From positions 1-64,000 of the forward strand of contig JASANC010002485.1 in the NCBI GenBank assembly GCA_030248135.1: a stretch of 64,000 nt of DNA, read 5' to 3'. Below the pieces are notes generated by a model. It saw only the letters and a list, made by a program, of their open reading frames with translations. It made no database searches and was not told the origin of the DNA. A program made the position numbers and the translations under genes. Positions 37,301-44,408 of this stretch are shown in pieces. Positions within the stretch are counted from its first letter, which is position 1, and the number at the start of each line of letters is the position of its first letter. Origin of the DNA: Theristus sp. LFF4_11 (lineage: Eukaryota; Nematoda; Chromadorea; Monhysterida; Xyalidae).

Positions 37301-38504
37301 GTTACGCCGTCCGATTACGGTAAGCTTCACGAGAGCTTGTTGTTAGAAACGAACGTTTTTTGGATGAGTGTTCAGCCGAAAAAGACGTGTTGCAAAAGCT
37401 TAAAATGACCGCCAAGCGGGTAACCCGGTCTCTCTGGTTATTCCGGTCAGCGTTTGTCATTGTCTGCCCTTGCCCGGTGTCCACTGCCACTCAACGTTCT
37501 CTCCACAATAGCAGCAGAATTTGTGCATCCAGAGTTTCAAGTCTTTTTTTGTTGGCTAGTGGGTTAGTAGTGGAACTGTTGCTCGAGCAGCAAATGCCAA
37601 CCAAGGCTAAGCAAATAGGGTTGCAAATTATAGAGATCTCGGAAAAGCTGATAATTGTATATCCACACAATCGCATGCAGACACGATCGACTGGCTGCGC
37701 ATGGTCGGACTCGATGTTCGCTCCGCAGCACCACTGCTGGTCGCCGGCGCCGACGAGGCGTCCGATTCGCTGTGTGACCGTGACGCGTTGGTGGTGCTGG
37801 CAGCGGAGTGCGCGCTGCGTCGCCGCGTCAACGTCGTCAGCGACATTCTCTCCACCGAACCGTCGCCGTTGCTGCCTCCGTCGGCCAATCGCCTGCTGCG
37901 CCAGTGGTCGGCGGCACCGAGCGTCGTCGGCGGCGGCACGCTAGCCGCAAACTCCAGCGACTCGTTCCGTTTCACGTGGCTGCCGTCCGCGGTGCCGCGG
38001 CGCTACGCGACGCTGCTCGCTCGTCTCAGCAACTCGTCACGCCTGCTGACGAATCGGCAGTTTCCGTCGCGCGACTCGCCGGAGCTGATTGAGCGCTTCG
38101 ATATCGCGCGAGAACGCGGCCTGCCACTGGCGGACGATATTCGCGAGCTCGGCGATCTGCCGGCGACACTGACGGACGCCGTGAGCGTCAGTCGACCGAG
38201 CGACTCCGTGTTGCACGTGCGCACCGAGCGGACGTTGCTCGCCGTGCACTACGAGCGAGAACGCGGCGAGCTCGCGCGAGCACGTCGGGCGGAATTGGCG
38301 AAACAGATGGACGTGCGACTGTGGGCGATCGAGCGCCAGCGAGTGAACAGCGGGCGTTCTCGGTGGAGCGCCGAGCAGCGACAGGAGCTGGAGAGGACAG
38401 GTCGCGTCGGCGGTTTCGCGGCGCAACTCAGGCCGCTCGCTGTCGACCTGCCCGCCGTGCATGGCGACGTGAACTTTTGGACGTTGCAGTCGGTGCGCAA
38501 CTGA
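15..38504 (+). CDS. ten-1: Teneurin (Ten-m / odd Oz / TEN-1), 29-exon gene
   Basis: Type II single-pass adhesion receptor for cell-cell recognition, axon guidance and basement-membrane integrity. Exons: (15 or 31)-504, 1305-1493, 1711-1965, 8370-8596, 22907-23114, 23344-23675, 24092-24320, 24599-25048, 25518-25592, 25712-25822, 26120-26269, 26565-26772, 27088-27346, 27768-27905, 28002-28302, 28591-28778, 29386-29591, 29814-31180, 31466-31645, 31953-32278, 32950-33058, 33132-33343, 33683-34036, 34189-34374, 34726-35028, 35498-35828, 36217-36473, 37085-37319, 37681-38504. Phases join without a frame break and end in TGA. Domain order is that of all teneurins: cytoplasmic region, TM (~437-456), 8 EGF (~620-905), TTR/FN-plug (~910-1270), NHL (~1270-1600), YD shell (~1650-2540), RHS core, C-terminal region. 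About 2,899 residues, slightly longer than the usual 2,500-2,800. Whether the true first exon is at 15 or further upstream is unknown. Weakest points are the exon 6 donor and the exon 4 acceptor. Confidence 0.93.
505..1304 (+). other. Teneurin intron 1
   Basis: Begins GTTAGT after exon 1 and ends TTCATTCCAG. Contains one copy of the GCTGATTGG motif near 589. I see no exon-like open frame or other recognisable element. Confidence 0.6.
1519..1600 (+). repeat. tRNA-Ser-like sequence (tRNA pseudogene or SINE head) in teneurin intron 2
   Basis: Contains an A-box-like GCTGAGTGGTTAG and a B-box GGTTCAACTCC. The T-arm is a perfect 5-bp stem GCAGG/CCTGC with a 7-base loop. The layout, with a long variable region and GTTGGAC before the anticodon loop, resembles a serine tRNA; the loop would read CGA. 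The acceptor stem does not pair, the base before the anticodon is G instead of U, and the anticodon stem is imperfect. So it is a decayed tRNA or the head of a SINE rather than a working gene. Confidence 0.55.
1966..8369 (+). other. Teneurin intron 3 (6.4 kb)
   Basis: AT-rich, no supported exon. It holds a foldback element (3994-4572), several GCTGATTGG motifs (2167, inverted at 2195, 2714, 6138) and, from about 5740 to 8100, many TACATGTA/GTACATAC-type words, densest at 6410-6475. Open frames here are short and lack family similarity. If exon 4 is an alternative first exon, its promoter would lie in the last part of this intron. Confidence 0.55.
3985..4581. mobile_element. Foldback element with 15-bp minisatellite arms and 9-bp target duplication
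   Basis: The element spans 3994-4572 and is flanked by the direct repeat TTAATAAAG (3985-3993 and 4573-4581), a likely target-site duplication. The left arm (3994-4160) and right arm (about 4410-4572) are inverted copies. Each contains seven tandem units of about 15 bp built on GGGCCGGAATTCTTC. Inside, both arms share an inverted block containing TCACTTCGTGTGG. The ~250-bp centre is unrelated AT-rich DNA without a coding frame. A 9-bp duplication fits Foldback/Mutator-like elements; no transposase is present, so it is non-autonomous. Confidence 0.85.
8370..8596 (+). CDS. ten-1: Teneurin exon 4, cytoplasmic; possible alternative first exon
   Basis: Open frame with an ATG at 8372, two bases after a possible AAG acceptor. 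Joined to exon 3 it keeps phase 1 (GAT then ATG). Used alone, the ATG would start a shorter isoform of about 2,587 residues; an in-frame TAA lies 21 bases upstream of it. The encoded segment holds a basic run (RRRPRP), tyrosines in acidic context and a Met/Ser-rich tail. The donor that keeps phase with the membrane exon is TTG|GTTAAT at 8596, not the nearer AG|GTTGGT, which would give a stop. C. elegans ten-1 is known to use two promoters giving long and short cytoplasmic regions, so a start here is plausible. The polypyrimidine tract before the AAG is weak, but exon 25 also uses AAG. Confidence 0.75.
8733..12419. mobile_element. 3.7-kb palindromic (giant foldback) element in teneurin intron 4
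   Basis: Left arm 8733-10477 (1,745 bp) and right arm 10676-12419 (1,744 bp) are inverted copies that match almost base for base over their whole length, around a 198-bp spacer. Outer ends read ATATGAGGCC and GGCCTCATAT. Each arm contains two diverged ~330-bp direct repeats with the hairpin-forming word GCCCAAAAATTGGGC. Open frames occur symmetrically in both arms (for example near 8766-8999 and 12159-12386) but have no family similarity and look accidental. A small AT-rich flank (CATAT/ATATA) may hide the target duplication. No transposase is seen. Confidence 0.85.
12420..18963 (+). other. Middle of teneurin intron 4, no gene seen
   Basis: About 6.5 kb of AT-rich DNA without a supportable exon on either strand. 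It holds a CA-repeat microsatellite near 13338-13374 and, at 18717-18786, three direct copies of CCAATCAGC spaced 30-31 bp. Open frames of 60-130 codons (for example 12726-13115 minus) show neither splice context nor recognisable domains. Confidence 0.5.
13338..13374. repeat. CA dinucleotide microsatellite
   Basis: Run of alternating CA/AC units of about 37 bp inside teneurin intron 4. It generates two overlapping spurious Thr-His open frames. Confidence 0.9.
19272..19479 (-). mobile_element. tRNA-derived SINE, copy A
   Basis: On the minus strand: a tRNA-like head (GGCCTGGTGGTAG as A box, GGGGATCGA as B box), a body with GTGTAGGCACTTAATGACAG-like sequence and a tail of CAA repeats (TTG on the plus strand, 19272-19300). 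In well-preserved copies the head folds with paired CCTCG/CGAGG ends and a CGGGG/CCCCG T-stem. It sits inside composite copy 1 at an AGCAACAAC-like site that is empty in composite copy 3. Confidence 0.88.
20030..21210. repeat. 149-bp tandem repeat array (copy 1)
   Basis: The block CCACGGCCGATTCGCCCGAA recurs at an exact 149-bp step from 20221 (20221, 20370, 20519, 20668, 20817, 20966, 21115). A more diverged unit lies before it. About eight units; neighbouring units differ by a few bases, and alternate units share variants (for example CTCACG/CTCATG), which suggests duplication in two-unit blocks. The same monomer, inverted, builds arrays at 49550-51040 and 53690-54530. Confidence 0.93.
22071..22906 (+). 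repeat. End of teneurin intron 4 with degenerate CCAGTTTT-type repeats
   Basis: After the composite element, about 22205-22640 consists of loosely repeated 20-40-bp phrases such as TTTCTAAACCAGCTTTTCAG and AAAACCAGTTTT, probably a decayed minisatellite. A run of nine G occurs near 22160. The intron ends TTTTTTGCAG before the membrane exon. Confidence 0.55.
22907..23114 (+). CDS. ten-1: Teneurin exon 5: juxtamembrane and transmembrane segment
   Basis: Acceptor TTTTTTGCAG. The exon encodes a His/Lys/Arg-rich juxtamembrane stretch, then the CCSWKR sequence that corresponds to the NCSWKC block just inside the membrane in vertebrate teneurins, then about 20 hydrophobic residues of Ala, Leu, Val and Ile. 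Basic residues on the N-terminal side predict cytoplasmic N-terminus, extracellular C-terminus (type II). Ends CTTCTAG|GTTGGT in phase 1. It is separated from exon 4 by a 14.3-kb intron full of mobile elements. Confidence 0.92.
23344..23675 (+). CDS. ten-1: Teneurin exon 6: membrane-proximal ectodomain
   Basis: The CGCATTTCAG acceptor at 23343 gives the frame whose product aligns with the vertebrate block ending in PPSHAQYDF (here PPTPTQYDF, preceded by a beta-rich FNVTIP segment). An upstream CACACAG acceptor leads into a different frame with no family similarity and is rejected. For the end, the donor CTG|GTCGGT at 23675 is phase 0 and joins correctly to exon 7. A later donor at 23748 is phase 1 and would break exon 7's frame unless a further small exon exists. 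The skipped stretch encodes RVRR, which fits a furin site R-x-[KR]-R like the one vertebrate teneurins have near here, so the 3' boundary is uncertain. Confidence 0.75.
24092..26269 (+). CDS. ten-1: Teneurin exons 7-11: eight EGF-like repeats
   Basis: Five exons (24092-24320, 24599-25048, 25518-25592, 25712-25822, 26120-26269) encode eight EGF modules of the form C..C..G.C..G.C.C..GW.G..C. Six have the full six cysteines. EGF2 has Phe and EGF5 has Trp where the third cysteine should be, leaving one unpaired cysteine in each. This is the same pair of odd repeats that gives covalent cis-dimers in vertebrate teneurins, so this protein probably forms disulfide-linked dimers. EGF5 also has a longer, Asp-rich first loop. 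Exon 7 begins with a beta-rich segment ([17 protein letters not shown]) that matches the region before EGF1 in other teneurins. A SINE lies in the intron between exons 8 and 9. Confidence 0.93.
25072..25276 (-). mobile_element. tRNA-derived SINE, copy B (teneurin intron 8)
   Basis: Same head, body and TTG tail as copy A, in reverse orientation. It starts about 25 bases after the exon 8 donor. The CTCGGCGGGGCTCGATCCCC block is the inverted T-arm. Confidence 0.88.
26565..28778 (+). CDS. ten-1: Teneurin exons 12-16: Cys-rich, TTR-like and FN-plug region
   Basis: Exon 12 (26565-26772) continues a Ca-binding-like acidic Cys cluster (DCDDSDCC) that follows EGF8 in all teneurins. Exon 13 (27088-27346) encodes the transthyretin/carboxypeptidase-regulatory-like fold, with GRV, PLIGIRI, YGFTISR and [11 protein letters not shown] blocks. 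Exons 14-16 (27768-27905, 28002-28302, 28591-28778) encode the FN-plug, with the [20 protein letters not shown] block corresponding to LSYYFIWDKTDVYNQKVFG. The plug closes the bottom of the YD barrel. A SINE starts within about 15 bases of the exon 16 donor. Confidence 0.92.
28790..28975 (-). mobile_element. tRNA-derived SINE, copy C (teneurin intron 16)
   Basis: Reverse-oriented copy with a very short TTG tail, starting about 12 bases beyond the exon 16 donor GTGCGC. Body and B box match copies A and B closely. Confidence 0.87.
29107..29333 (-). mobile_element. CRE-bearing MITE, copy 1
   Basis: About 227 bp with ~30-bp inverted ends of the form AAACGTGTCC...AATGACGTCA. Each end carries the palindrome TGACGTCA, the CREB/ATF site. 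Related copies lie at 36800-37042, 42594-42838 and 45357-45592 on the other strand. The interior shares a block around TGGTGTGACTGATTCGACAT. No coding frame. Confidence 0.82.
29386..31180 (+). CDS. ten-1: Teneurin exons 17-18: NHL propeller and first YD repeats
   Basis: Exon 17 (29386-29591) opens with the RSLSCPFC block and the first NHL strand ([13 protein letters not shown]). Exon 18 (29814-31180, the longest exon at 1,367 bp) carries the rest of the six-bladed NHL propeller, seen as repeats of P.G.A.D..G.L.VAD....IRKI. It includes the conserved CGDGGPA and a Cys cluster ([14 protein letters not shown]), then goes into the first barrel strands (YNFTYN). An Ala/Ser/Asp-rich insertion of about 40 residues, encoded near 29915-30035, interrupts the propeller between the first blade and the AGTGQPC block. 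The NHL domain mediates homophilic and splice-dependent recognition in vertebrates. Confidence 0.94.
31466..36473 (+). CDS. ten-1: Teneurin exons 19-27: YD-repeat shell
   Basis: Nine exons encode the beta-barrel of tyrosine-aspartate repeats that resembles bacterial Tc/Rhs toxin shells. Repeated YD-type motifs are visible: [107 protein letters not shown]. The GRRLRV block ends exon 20. Exon 25 (34726-35028) uses an unusual AAG acceptor. Introns are short (73 bp between exons 21 and 22) except where repeats have inserted. Exon 27 ends inside the RHS-associated core (DPFGNVEL). Confidence 0.94.
31764..31925 (+). repeat. Diverged SINE relic in teneurin intron 19
   Basis: Contains CACCCTCGTGGGCTTGGTGG and AATGACAGAAAAAACTCAATA, matching the head and body of the SINE family with many changes. 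The 3' part is no longer recognisable. Confidence 0.5.
32835..32940. repeat. AATTAAATT-rich low-complexity tract
   Basis: Alternating AATTAAATTAAA and TAATTAAATT units just before exon 21 of teneurin, in both orientations so that it can fold back on itself. Confidence 0.7.
33385..33577. repeat. Dispersed repeat F, copy 1
   Basis: About 190 bp sharing ordered blocks with 59665-59861: GTACGCA...GGACAC, ATTTCAGAAATCGT, TTTGCGCA and AAATGGT.TTTTCGC. The copy here lies in teneurin intron 22. Ends show an inverted GTGCGTACG-like word, so it may be a decayed MITE. Confidence 0.6.
34428..34597 (+). repeat. 40-bp minisatellite in teneurin intron 24
   Basis: Four units of 40 bp containing CCTGTCACATTTTCGGACTG, at 34437, 34477, 34517 and 34557, nearly identical. 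Confidence 0.9.
35205..35330 (+). repeat. Half-copy of the CAGTTCATACTGA MITE
   Basis: AGCCAGTTCATACTGACGTG matches the end of the MITE in intron 1 of the growth-factor gene (40693-41091). The opposite end is not found here, so this looks like a truncated copy. Confidence 0.5.
35906..36016 (+). repeat. Truncated SINE fragment in teneurin intron 26
   Basis: The body portion (TATAAGGCACTTAATGACAG ... ATCGCCTAA) of the SINE family on the plus strand, without the tRNA-like head. Confidence 0.65.
36800..37042 (+). mobile_element. CRE-bearing MITE, copy 2
   Basis: Ends about 40 bases before teneurin exon 28. Carries AAATGACGTCAATT near the left end and CATGACGTCATTTC near the right end, with the shared interior GGTGTGACTGATTCGACATT. 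Confidence 0.82.
37085..38504 (+). CDS. ten-1: Teneurin exons 28-29: RHS core and C-terminal region
   Basis: Exon 28 (37085-37319) gives [11 protein letters not shown]...[13 protein letters not shown], the counterpart of the RHS-core block GYHGGLYDPLT...YDVLAGRWTSPD in vertebrates, though the arginine-rich RRDYD has diverged. Exon 29 (37681-38504) encodes the 274-residue C-terminal region. Its end has the [21 protein letters not shown] block that matches AWTEGEKQQVLSTGRVQGY of vertebrates. This region derives from a bacterial Tox-GHH nuclease-like domain whose catalytic residues are lost in animals, and I see no GHH motif. Stop TGA at 38502-38504. Confidence 0.92.
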
Positions 38505-40541
38505 TTGTATTTGTTGAGTGTTTCTTGTTTTTGTTTTGTTCTATTGGAGTTCTTTTTTGTACTGTGTTGTACATACATACGAATTTGTTCCTGCTCTTTC
38601 GTCTGTTCTTTGCTGTCTCTTGTTGCGATATTGTTGAGTGGTTTCAATACTGTTGATGCTCGGGCTGCGTTCTTTTCCGTCTGCTGCTCTCTTTGATCTT
38701 GATCAATTGTATACCGTCGTGATGATTGCATTTTTGTTGATTGATTGCGATTGCTTAATTTTTCAAACGTTCTTCAAAAACAGCGGTGCTCAATGATGTT
38801 TTTTTCTGTTACATTTGTTTCTAAACCTTTCTCGATAGCTAGGTTCTTAATTGTATTGTTTCTTGTTTTCGCGTTTTTTTTTCTTGTTGGTCAACTGGGA
38901 TCTTCAATGTTTTTTTTGTTTGTCGTTTGATTTCACGCATTTCAATTCCGCACTTGCCGTCGTTGCCAGTGACCTCGGAAATTGGTTGATTTCCTAAGCG
39001 GTTGACGCTGTTTGGATTTTAATTTTTAGCATAATTTTGTCTAACCAACTACAGCATTTCGAACTTTTAAAGTATTTTGAGTTTGATTTTTGTGGTTTCT
39101 TCAACTTGTTTGCCAAATGGTGTCATTCTCTGCCTTTAACGTTGTGTCGGAAGAAATTTATGGAAGAATCGTTTAACAAAAATGGAGGATAAAGATTTCA
39201 GTGAGCGTGCGTTTAAACCTAAACGAGTGTTTTAAATGTCGAGTATTATTTTCTTGCTTCGAAAGCTAGTCAACATCGTTTTATCATCAAAATTATGATT
39301 CTGTTCGGATTTCTCACGTTTTTGCCACATACAGTTTTTATCCGCATAATTTTCTGGTACATGTATGTAGCTTATACACATATTCATACAGCTTTATTTG
39401 AAGAATTCCAGAAGTTATTGCATTTTTTGTTGTTGCGATCAACTGATCATTGACAGCTTGTTAGTCAATGGTGGAGAATAAAAATCTGCAAAACATTTTA
39501 GGCATGGCTTCGGCACGGATCTTGAAGTTTATGAATCAAATCAAAAACATGTAATGTGCTCATTATGTTGAAAATACTGAAAAACCATGAAAGGATTCGT
39601 CTGAAATCCACAAAAATTTGCAAAACATGCTAATTTCCTCATTAACATTCAAAACATTATTTCACGAAGAAACACCCACTGAAACCCTACAGTGAGTCAT
39701 CAAAACGTGCAGCACAGTTTTTGTGTATTTGCGCAATTATTCCGCAGTTTTGATAGAAAGCCGGTTGTTGTGTATGCGACATTAAAAAAACGGGAAAAAT
39801 GCAAAAGTTACTTTCGACATAAAAACGATCTTTTACGACCTCAGCAGCGTGTGAAAAGCCTTCAAACTTCAGCACAATAATACCACCGTGCAAACAAACT
39901 GCTGTGTTTTTGTCGGTATGTCGGTGTTTGCACTTTTTTTCTGTTTGCGGCACAATTTCTCGCCTGCAATAATGGAATAATAATAATAATATAAACAAAT
40001 CACCCGAGAGGTGGCCAGATCGAAATCGCATAAACCTGTGTGGGTGTGTGTTGTAAACTGAAAATACCTGCGCAGTTTTTTTCTTGTATTACGTACAAGA
40101 GCGATGCGTAACAAATTTTCAAAATTTCAGGCGTTTATTTTTTCGAAAAATCAACAAAAACATAAAAGAAAGCCCAGATATCAATTTCGCTCCAAAATCA
40201 ACACACACATAAATCACCATTGTGCCCTTTCGCCGGCGCGCGCTGTTTGGCATCAACAACCACCAGCATTCGTCATTTGACCCGCGAAGCAAAATGAGGT
40301 GAACCCGGTAAAATTTTTTCGGCAAAGTCGTTTTAAAACAGCGCCGGTTGGGTCGTGTCCTTTCCTTTTCGCACCAGTTGGTCTCCATAAAACATTTATT
40401 TTGCTCTCTCTGGTACTCCTAACTCGTCTTTGTTCAAATGTTGCACCACTCAAACAATGCTGCTGATGCAGTTTGCACTGGAGAACAACGGCGGTCACCA
40501 CCGCAACATCAACCACAACACCTCAACATCCGCACTGTAAC
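38505..40541 (+). other. Teneurin 3' flank and intergenic region
   Basis: T-rich DNA after the teneurin stop, probably 3' UTR for the first part. The first clear AATAAA on the plus strand that I see lies at 39477-39482, about 970 bases from the stop; T-rich UTRs often use variants, so the true end is uncertain. The rest, up to the growth-factor start, holds an AAT microsatellite near 39969-39985 and no recognisable gene. Confidence 0.45.
39477..39482 (+). terminator. Candidate poly(A) signal for teneurin
   Basis: AATAAA in GGAGAATAAAAATC context, the first canonical signal seen downstream of the stop at 38504. Assignment is by position only. Confidence 0.35.
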
Positions 40542-43500
40542 ATGCGATTCACAGTCGCACCACAGTCAATCACCGTCGTGATGGCGTTTGCTGTGCTAGT
40601 ATCCTTGATTGTCATCTCCACGGTGGGTTTTTTATTATTCTTTCGATTGAAAGTGTTGTTGAACTTTCGCAATAATTTTGACAGAAGAACCTTAAGGCCA
40701 GTTCATACTGAGGTACAACATGGCCGAATAAATAAGGCATTCCTTGTTTTCTCCATCAAGGCGGGATCCGTCGCAGACTAGGAGTTGTCTTTTTCAAGAA
40801 TGCTAAGATAATTTCCTATCGTGTGTGCAAGGCAGAGAGAATGAACAGAATAGCACGAAGAATCAATGAAATTTAAAAAACACGTCAAATTTGACACACT
40901 GTTGGGTTTGTAAACTTTTTCTTTTTTCATTCAAATTTCGCGCGCTTTTCCACCCTGAAAAAAGCTGCCATGTTTACTCGGCCATTCCGTACGCACGTTC
41001 GTTTTCGGCGTCCGTCGTATGGACCGTCACCGTAGCATGAGATCTAGCGTGACGTGACGTGTACGCACGTCAGTATGAACGGGGCCTTTTGTTTGGTGAG
41101 TGTTGTTTGGTTCTGCTTTTGTGAAATCGCCAGAACTACATACGGTTGAACTGATATGCGCGCATTGCGGCGGATTATGTGGTCTCCGTCGCATATGGCC
41201 GGGCTCACCGTGTGTATCCACATGGTAACGTGAACATCATCAGACCTGCAGGCCACCCGTGTGGCGATGCCGGAGGAGTTACGCAGACGCTTCGAAGAGT
41301 CTCACACGAGCGAGGAATTGGAGCGAAACCTTCGCGAGTTGGTCTCGATCGAGACGAGAGGGCCCGTGTTGCGCAACGTCACCAGCGGCATCAGCGCTGG
41401 CTCGCTGGTCGCTGTGCAGCGGCGTACGCTGGTCACGACGAGCAATGCGCACTGTGAGACACTCGCTGTTTGGTTTTCTTGCTTCTTTAAAAATGTTTTG
41501 AAATTTAATTTTCTCACACTCGATAACCCGCTCTTTTGTGTTTTTCGATTCGTCTGCGCACGCCATTTCACTCTGTTCAAGTTCACTTGGTGATTCAGTT
41601 TAGTTCAAAGAAAAAAGTATTGATACCTGAAAAAAGTGCGAAGAATGCGTGCCACCGGGTGCGGTAAAAATCGAAACACGCCCATTTTGTATGGTTGTAT
41701 ATGTTTCCTTGCAACTCCACCAATCGCGTTCTTTTTTTGTGTGTGTTCTGCGAAAAAGTGACAGGTCTAAACAAACATATTGTACTGATTTACTTACCTC
41801 TGTCAAAAGCTCGTGTATTCTGCGAAACAAGTGACAGGTTTAAACAAACCTACTTACTGTATTGTTTATCTTTCTTGAAAATAAATTCCTCACAGCCCGC
41901 AGCAACAATGGCGGTCAACCACTGTTTGCGGGCGGCAACACGGCGACCGGCGGCGGTTCGTCGGGCGGTTCCGGACAGCGGGTCGACTTCATCGAGGACA
42001 TTTTCGACCCGCAACAGGCCGGCAACGTTTGCGTACCGATGAACGTGTGCGTGCCGTTGCCGTTGTCGATGAAAGCGGACGAAATCGTCTGGCCGCAATG
42101 CATCGAGCTGCCGCAGTGCGTGGGCGCCTGCTGCAACCGCGACAACCAATGTCACGCGCAATACCGCAAGACCGTCAAAGTGCATGTCAGTGCGGTTGTT
42201 TTACTATGCTTATACCCCGCCCCCTCCCGGTCGGTTGTCCGAAAATTGACGGTTGCAAACTATGTACACGGTGGTTTGGTGTCGGTGTGTGAATGGACCA
42301 CTTGAGCGTGCGTCCCGTGGATCGTTGGCCTCCTCCCACGATGCTGAAATCGTGAATGTCATACGCAGCATCGCGATACCATCAAAGTGTACTATGTCAG
42401 CATAGTGCTGGTTGTTGGTTTGTTTGGATATGTAGCCCCCGCACACAGGTTTCAGAACACTCCCGAACATATATCAAACTCCTTTTTTGGCGTTTTAATT
42501 CAACCAAACTCGAGATCGCCACTCATTCTGCGTTAATTCAACGTTTCCACTGCTCCGTATTCCGCTGGAACCCCTGGCAGGTTTGAAGAAACACACTGTA
42601 TTGTGGATTTATTCAAACGTGTCCGGACTAAAATGACGTCATTTGCTTTAAAAACGCTCGTTTGTCAAAGTACAGGCACGAAAATGTCAGTTTGGTGTGA
42701 CTGATTCGACATTCATAATTTGTTCACGGGAAGAAATCGGCTGAACGGAAAGTCTGGTTTGCTGTGAACGACAAGCGCATGTTTGGCGGCACATGACGTC
42801 ATTTCCGTGGGACACGTTTAAAAAAATAGGTCATACCGCAATGAATTCGTTCTTTTTCAGGCCAGAAAATACACGTACAAAGCGGACAACGAGTTGGTCG
42901 CCGACAATATCACCGTGCAAATGGAGAAGCACCTCGGCTGCGGCTGCCGCAAATGCCGCCAAAAGCGCAGCTGCACCGCAGCGCAAGTGCTGGAGGACTG
43001 CGAGTGCAAATGCCCGCCGAGCGAGGCGCGCCGCAAATGTGAAGGTTCGCTTTTGGCTCGCTTGCCTGTTCTTTTGCTCTCCCCGACGTTTTTGTTTTCG
43101 AAGCACAAAAACAAAGATTGTCGTTTTCCGAGTTGTTCTGAAAACGCTGGACTTCGCGAGGTAGAAACTGTTGTTGTTTATTGTTATTGTTTTGAATATC
43201 GTTCTGAATGACCGATTATGTTTTGATTTATTACAATTGTGAGCTTTTTTCAAAAACGCAGACATGCGGGTTGTTTTCTAAGCTTCTCAAAAAAGGGAGA
43301 AACCAAAGGTTTCAGTGCCCGAAGTCGAAACACGCATTTTTTTCAACTTTTCTGATCAGATGGACGTTTTAGTGTTTTGTTTTTAGCACCATTATTTTAA
43401 AATATATAACAGTGCAATACATTTTGCTCAGTGTAGTCAACAAACCTATAACCATTTCTGTTTTTAAGCCAACTAAAAAAATTTAAATTTTAAAATTGAC

Positions 43501-44408
43501 ATTGGAAACATTTTAAACTGAAGAAAAAACAAAATTTTCAGCCCCCCGTGAATGGATTGAGGACACGTGTAAGTGCGAATGTTTGATCGAAGGCTGCCAA
43601 GCAGGCTATCTGCTTGACATGGACGAGTGCAGGTTGGAATAATAATTTTTTAAAACTATGTAACATGTCAAAACGGATGAACTTTTTTTACACTCATCTC
43701 GCTGAAAACTGGTAACCAAGACGCCTTTTTTGGTTTCAAAGACCTATTCGCGCGAAATAAAAGTGTCCGAAATGCTCCGCCCCTCGTGGCTTCCAGTCCG
43801 CCGCAGTGTCCGGGAACCTACATAAGAGCAATGAGTAGCGAAAATACCCCCGGCCATCATTACATTAGTTTGCGCTCCGGAACAGCACACCGCGGGCGGT
43901 AGTCACCGCTCGTGGCCTGGTGGTAGCGCGGCATACTCGTTGTCTGTGCGTTTGGGGGATCGAGCCCCGCCGAAGGGTGTATAGGCACTGAATGACAGAG
44001 AAAACACTCGATGGGCACCCTACTCGACGGCGTCTGTACACTTTTCTGGGTTAGCCCTGGCTAAAAACATCGCCTAAGCCCGAAGACCACCAACACCAAA
44101 ACACAACACCAACAACTACGGGCGAGCACGGACACCTCGTTGGGGGATACCTGGACATTTTTTTCAGCATCGAGCCTGTCCACATCATCACCCCAAAAAA
44201 GCACCTGCTCACGCCATATTTTATAAGCAAGCGCAACACAAAGTCCTTCGCAAAGAGTGTCCGTCGTCGCATTTGCAGGTGTACCAGGCTAGCAGAGCGG
44301 AACGGCACTGCGGCAACGCCACGAGTCGGCAGCCTTTGGTTCTTCACGAATCGGCCGAGCACGGTGCCCTCCCTCAAGCACACATATCACGATCGATCGA
44401 CCACGTGA
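40542..44408 (+). CDS. pvf-1: PDGF/VEGF-family secreted growth factor (PVF-like)
   Basis: Likely ligand for a PDGF/VEGF receptor tyrosine kinase. Six exons: 40542-40622, 41252-41453, 41896-42185, 42861-43044, 43542-43632, 44168-44408. All phases join; total 363 codons including TGA. Exon 1 encodes a signal peptide (short polar start, then a hydrophobic run rich in Val, Ile and Leu). An in-frame ATG at 40473 would add 23 residues before it; 40542 is preferred because it puts the hydrophobic core near the N-terminus. Exon 2 is a charged propeptide-like segment (EELRRRFEESH). Exons 3 and 4 hold the cystine-knot domain. The 3' exons add a Cys-rich, basic tail. Same strand as teneurin, 2 kb downstream, so separate transcripts are expected. 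The last exon is the least certain. Confidence 0.85.
40693..41091. mobile_element. MITE in growth-factor intron 1
   Basis: About 400 bp bounded by inverted ends: AAGGCCAGTTCATACTGAGG on the left and its near-complement CAGTATGAACGGGGCCTT on the right. A truncated copy is in teneurin intron 25. No coding frame, and no clear target duplication seen. Confidence 0.65.
41737..41858 (+). repeat. Two copies of a ~40-bp dispersed sequence
   Basis: TTCTGCGAAA...GTGACAGGT.TAAACAAAC occurs at about 41737-41780 and again at 41815-41858. Further copies are at 44628-44668 and 47318-47360. All are in the same orientation relative to the plus strand. Confidence 0.6.
41896..43044 (+). CDS. pvf-1: Growth-factor exons 3-4: cystine-knot domain
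   Basis: Exon 3 (41896-42185) starts with a Gly/Ser/Thr-rich linker, then VCVPMNVCVPLPL and PQCIELPQCVGACCN. The latter is the hallmark P.C....C.G.CC core of PDGF/VEGF factors. Exon 4 (42861-43044) continues with KYTYKADNELV, a sheet segment with one N-glycosylation sequon (NIT), and the closing C.C motif (GCGCRKC) of the knot. It ends with a CECKCPP run like the Cys-rich tails of VEGF-C/D and invertebrate PVFs. The intron between them carries a CRE-bearing MITE. Confidence 0.88.
42594..42838 (+). mobile_element. CRE-bearing MITE, copy 3
   Basis: Left end AAACGTGTCCGGACTAAAAT with TGACGTCA, right end CATGACGTCATTTCCGTGGG. Lies just before growth-factor exon 4, its right end about 20 bases from the acceptor. 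Confidence 0.83.
43542..44408 (+). CDS. pvf-1: Growth-factor exons 5-6: C-terminal tail
   Basis: Exon 5 (43542-43632) encodes a second Cys cluster (CKCECLIEGC). Exon 6 is placed at 44168 after a TTTTTTTCAG acceptor. In the phase required by exon 5 it reads 80 residues, basic, with CRCT, ending TGA at 44406-44408. Third positions in this frame are GC-rich like the other exons of the window. A longer overlapping frame (to 44572) is out of phase with exon 5 and is rejected. I recognise no domain in the last 60 residues. Basic tails in this family often bind heparan sulfate or matrix. Confidence 0.65.
43906..44078 (+). mobile_element. tRNA-derived SINE, copy D (growth-factor intron 5)
   Basis: Plus-strand copy: CTCGTGGCCTGGTGGTAG head, GGGGATCGAGCCCCG B-box arm, body to ATCGCCTAA. 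The CAA tail is decayed. Ends about 90 bases before exon 6. Confidence 0.86.

Noticed and set aside
37681..38504. Active toxin-like nuclease at the teneurin C-terminus
   Set aside because: The region descends from a bacterial Tox-GHH fold, but the GHH catalytic motif is not present; it is an ordinary teneurin end.
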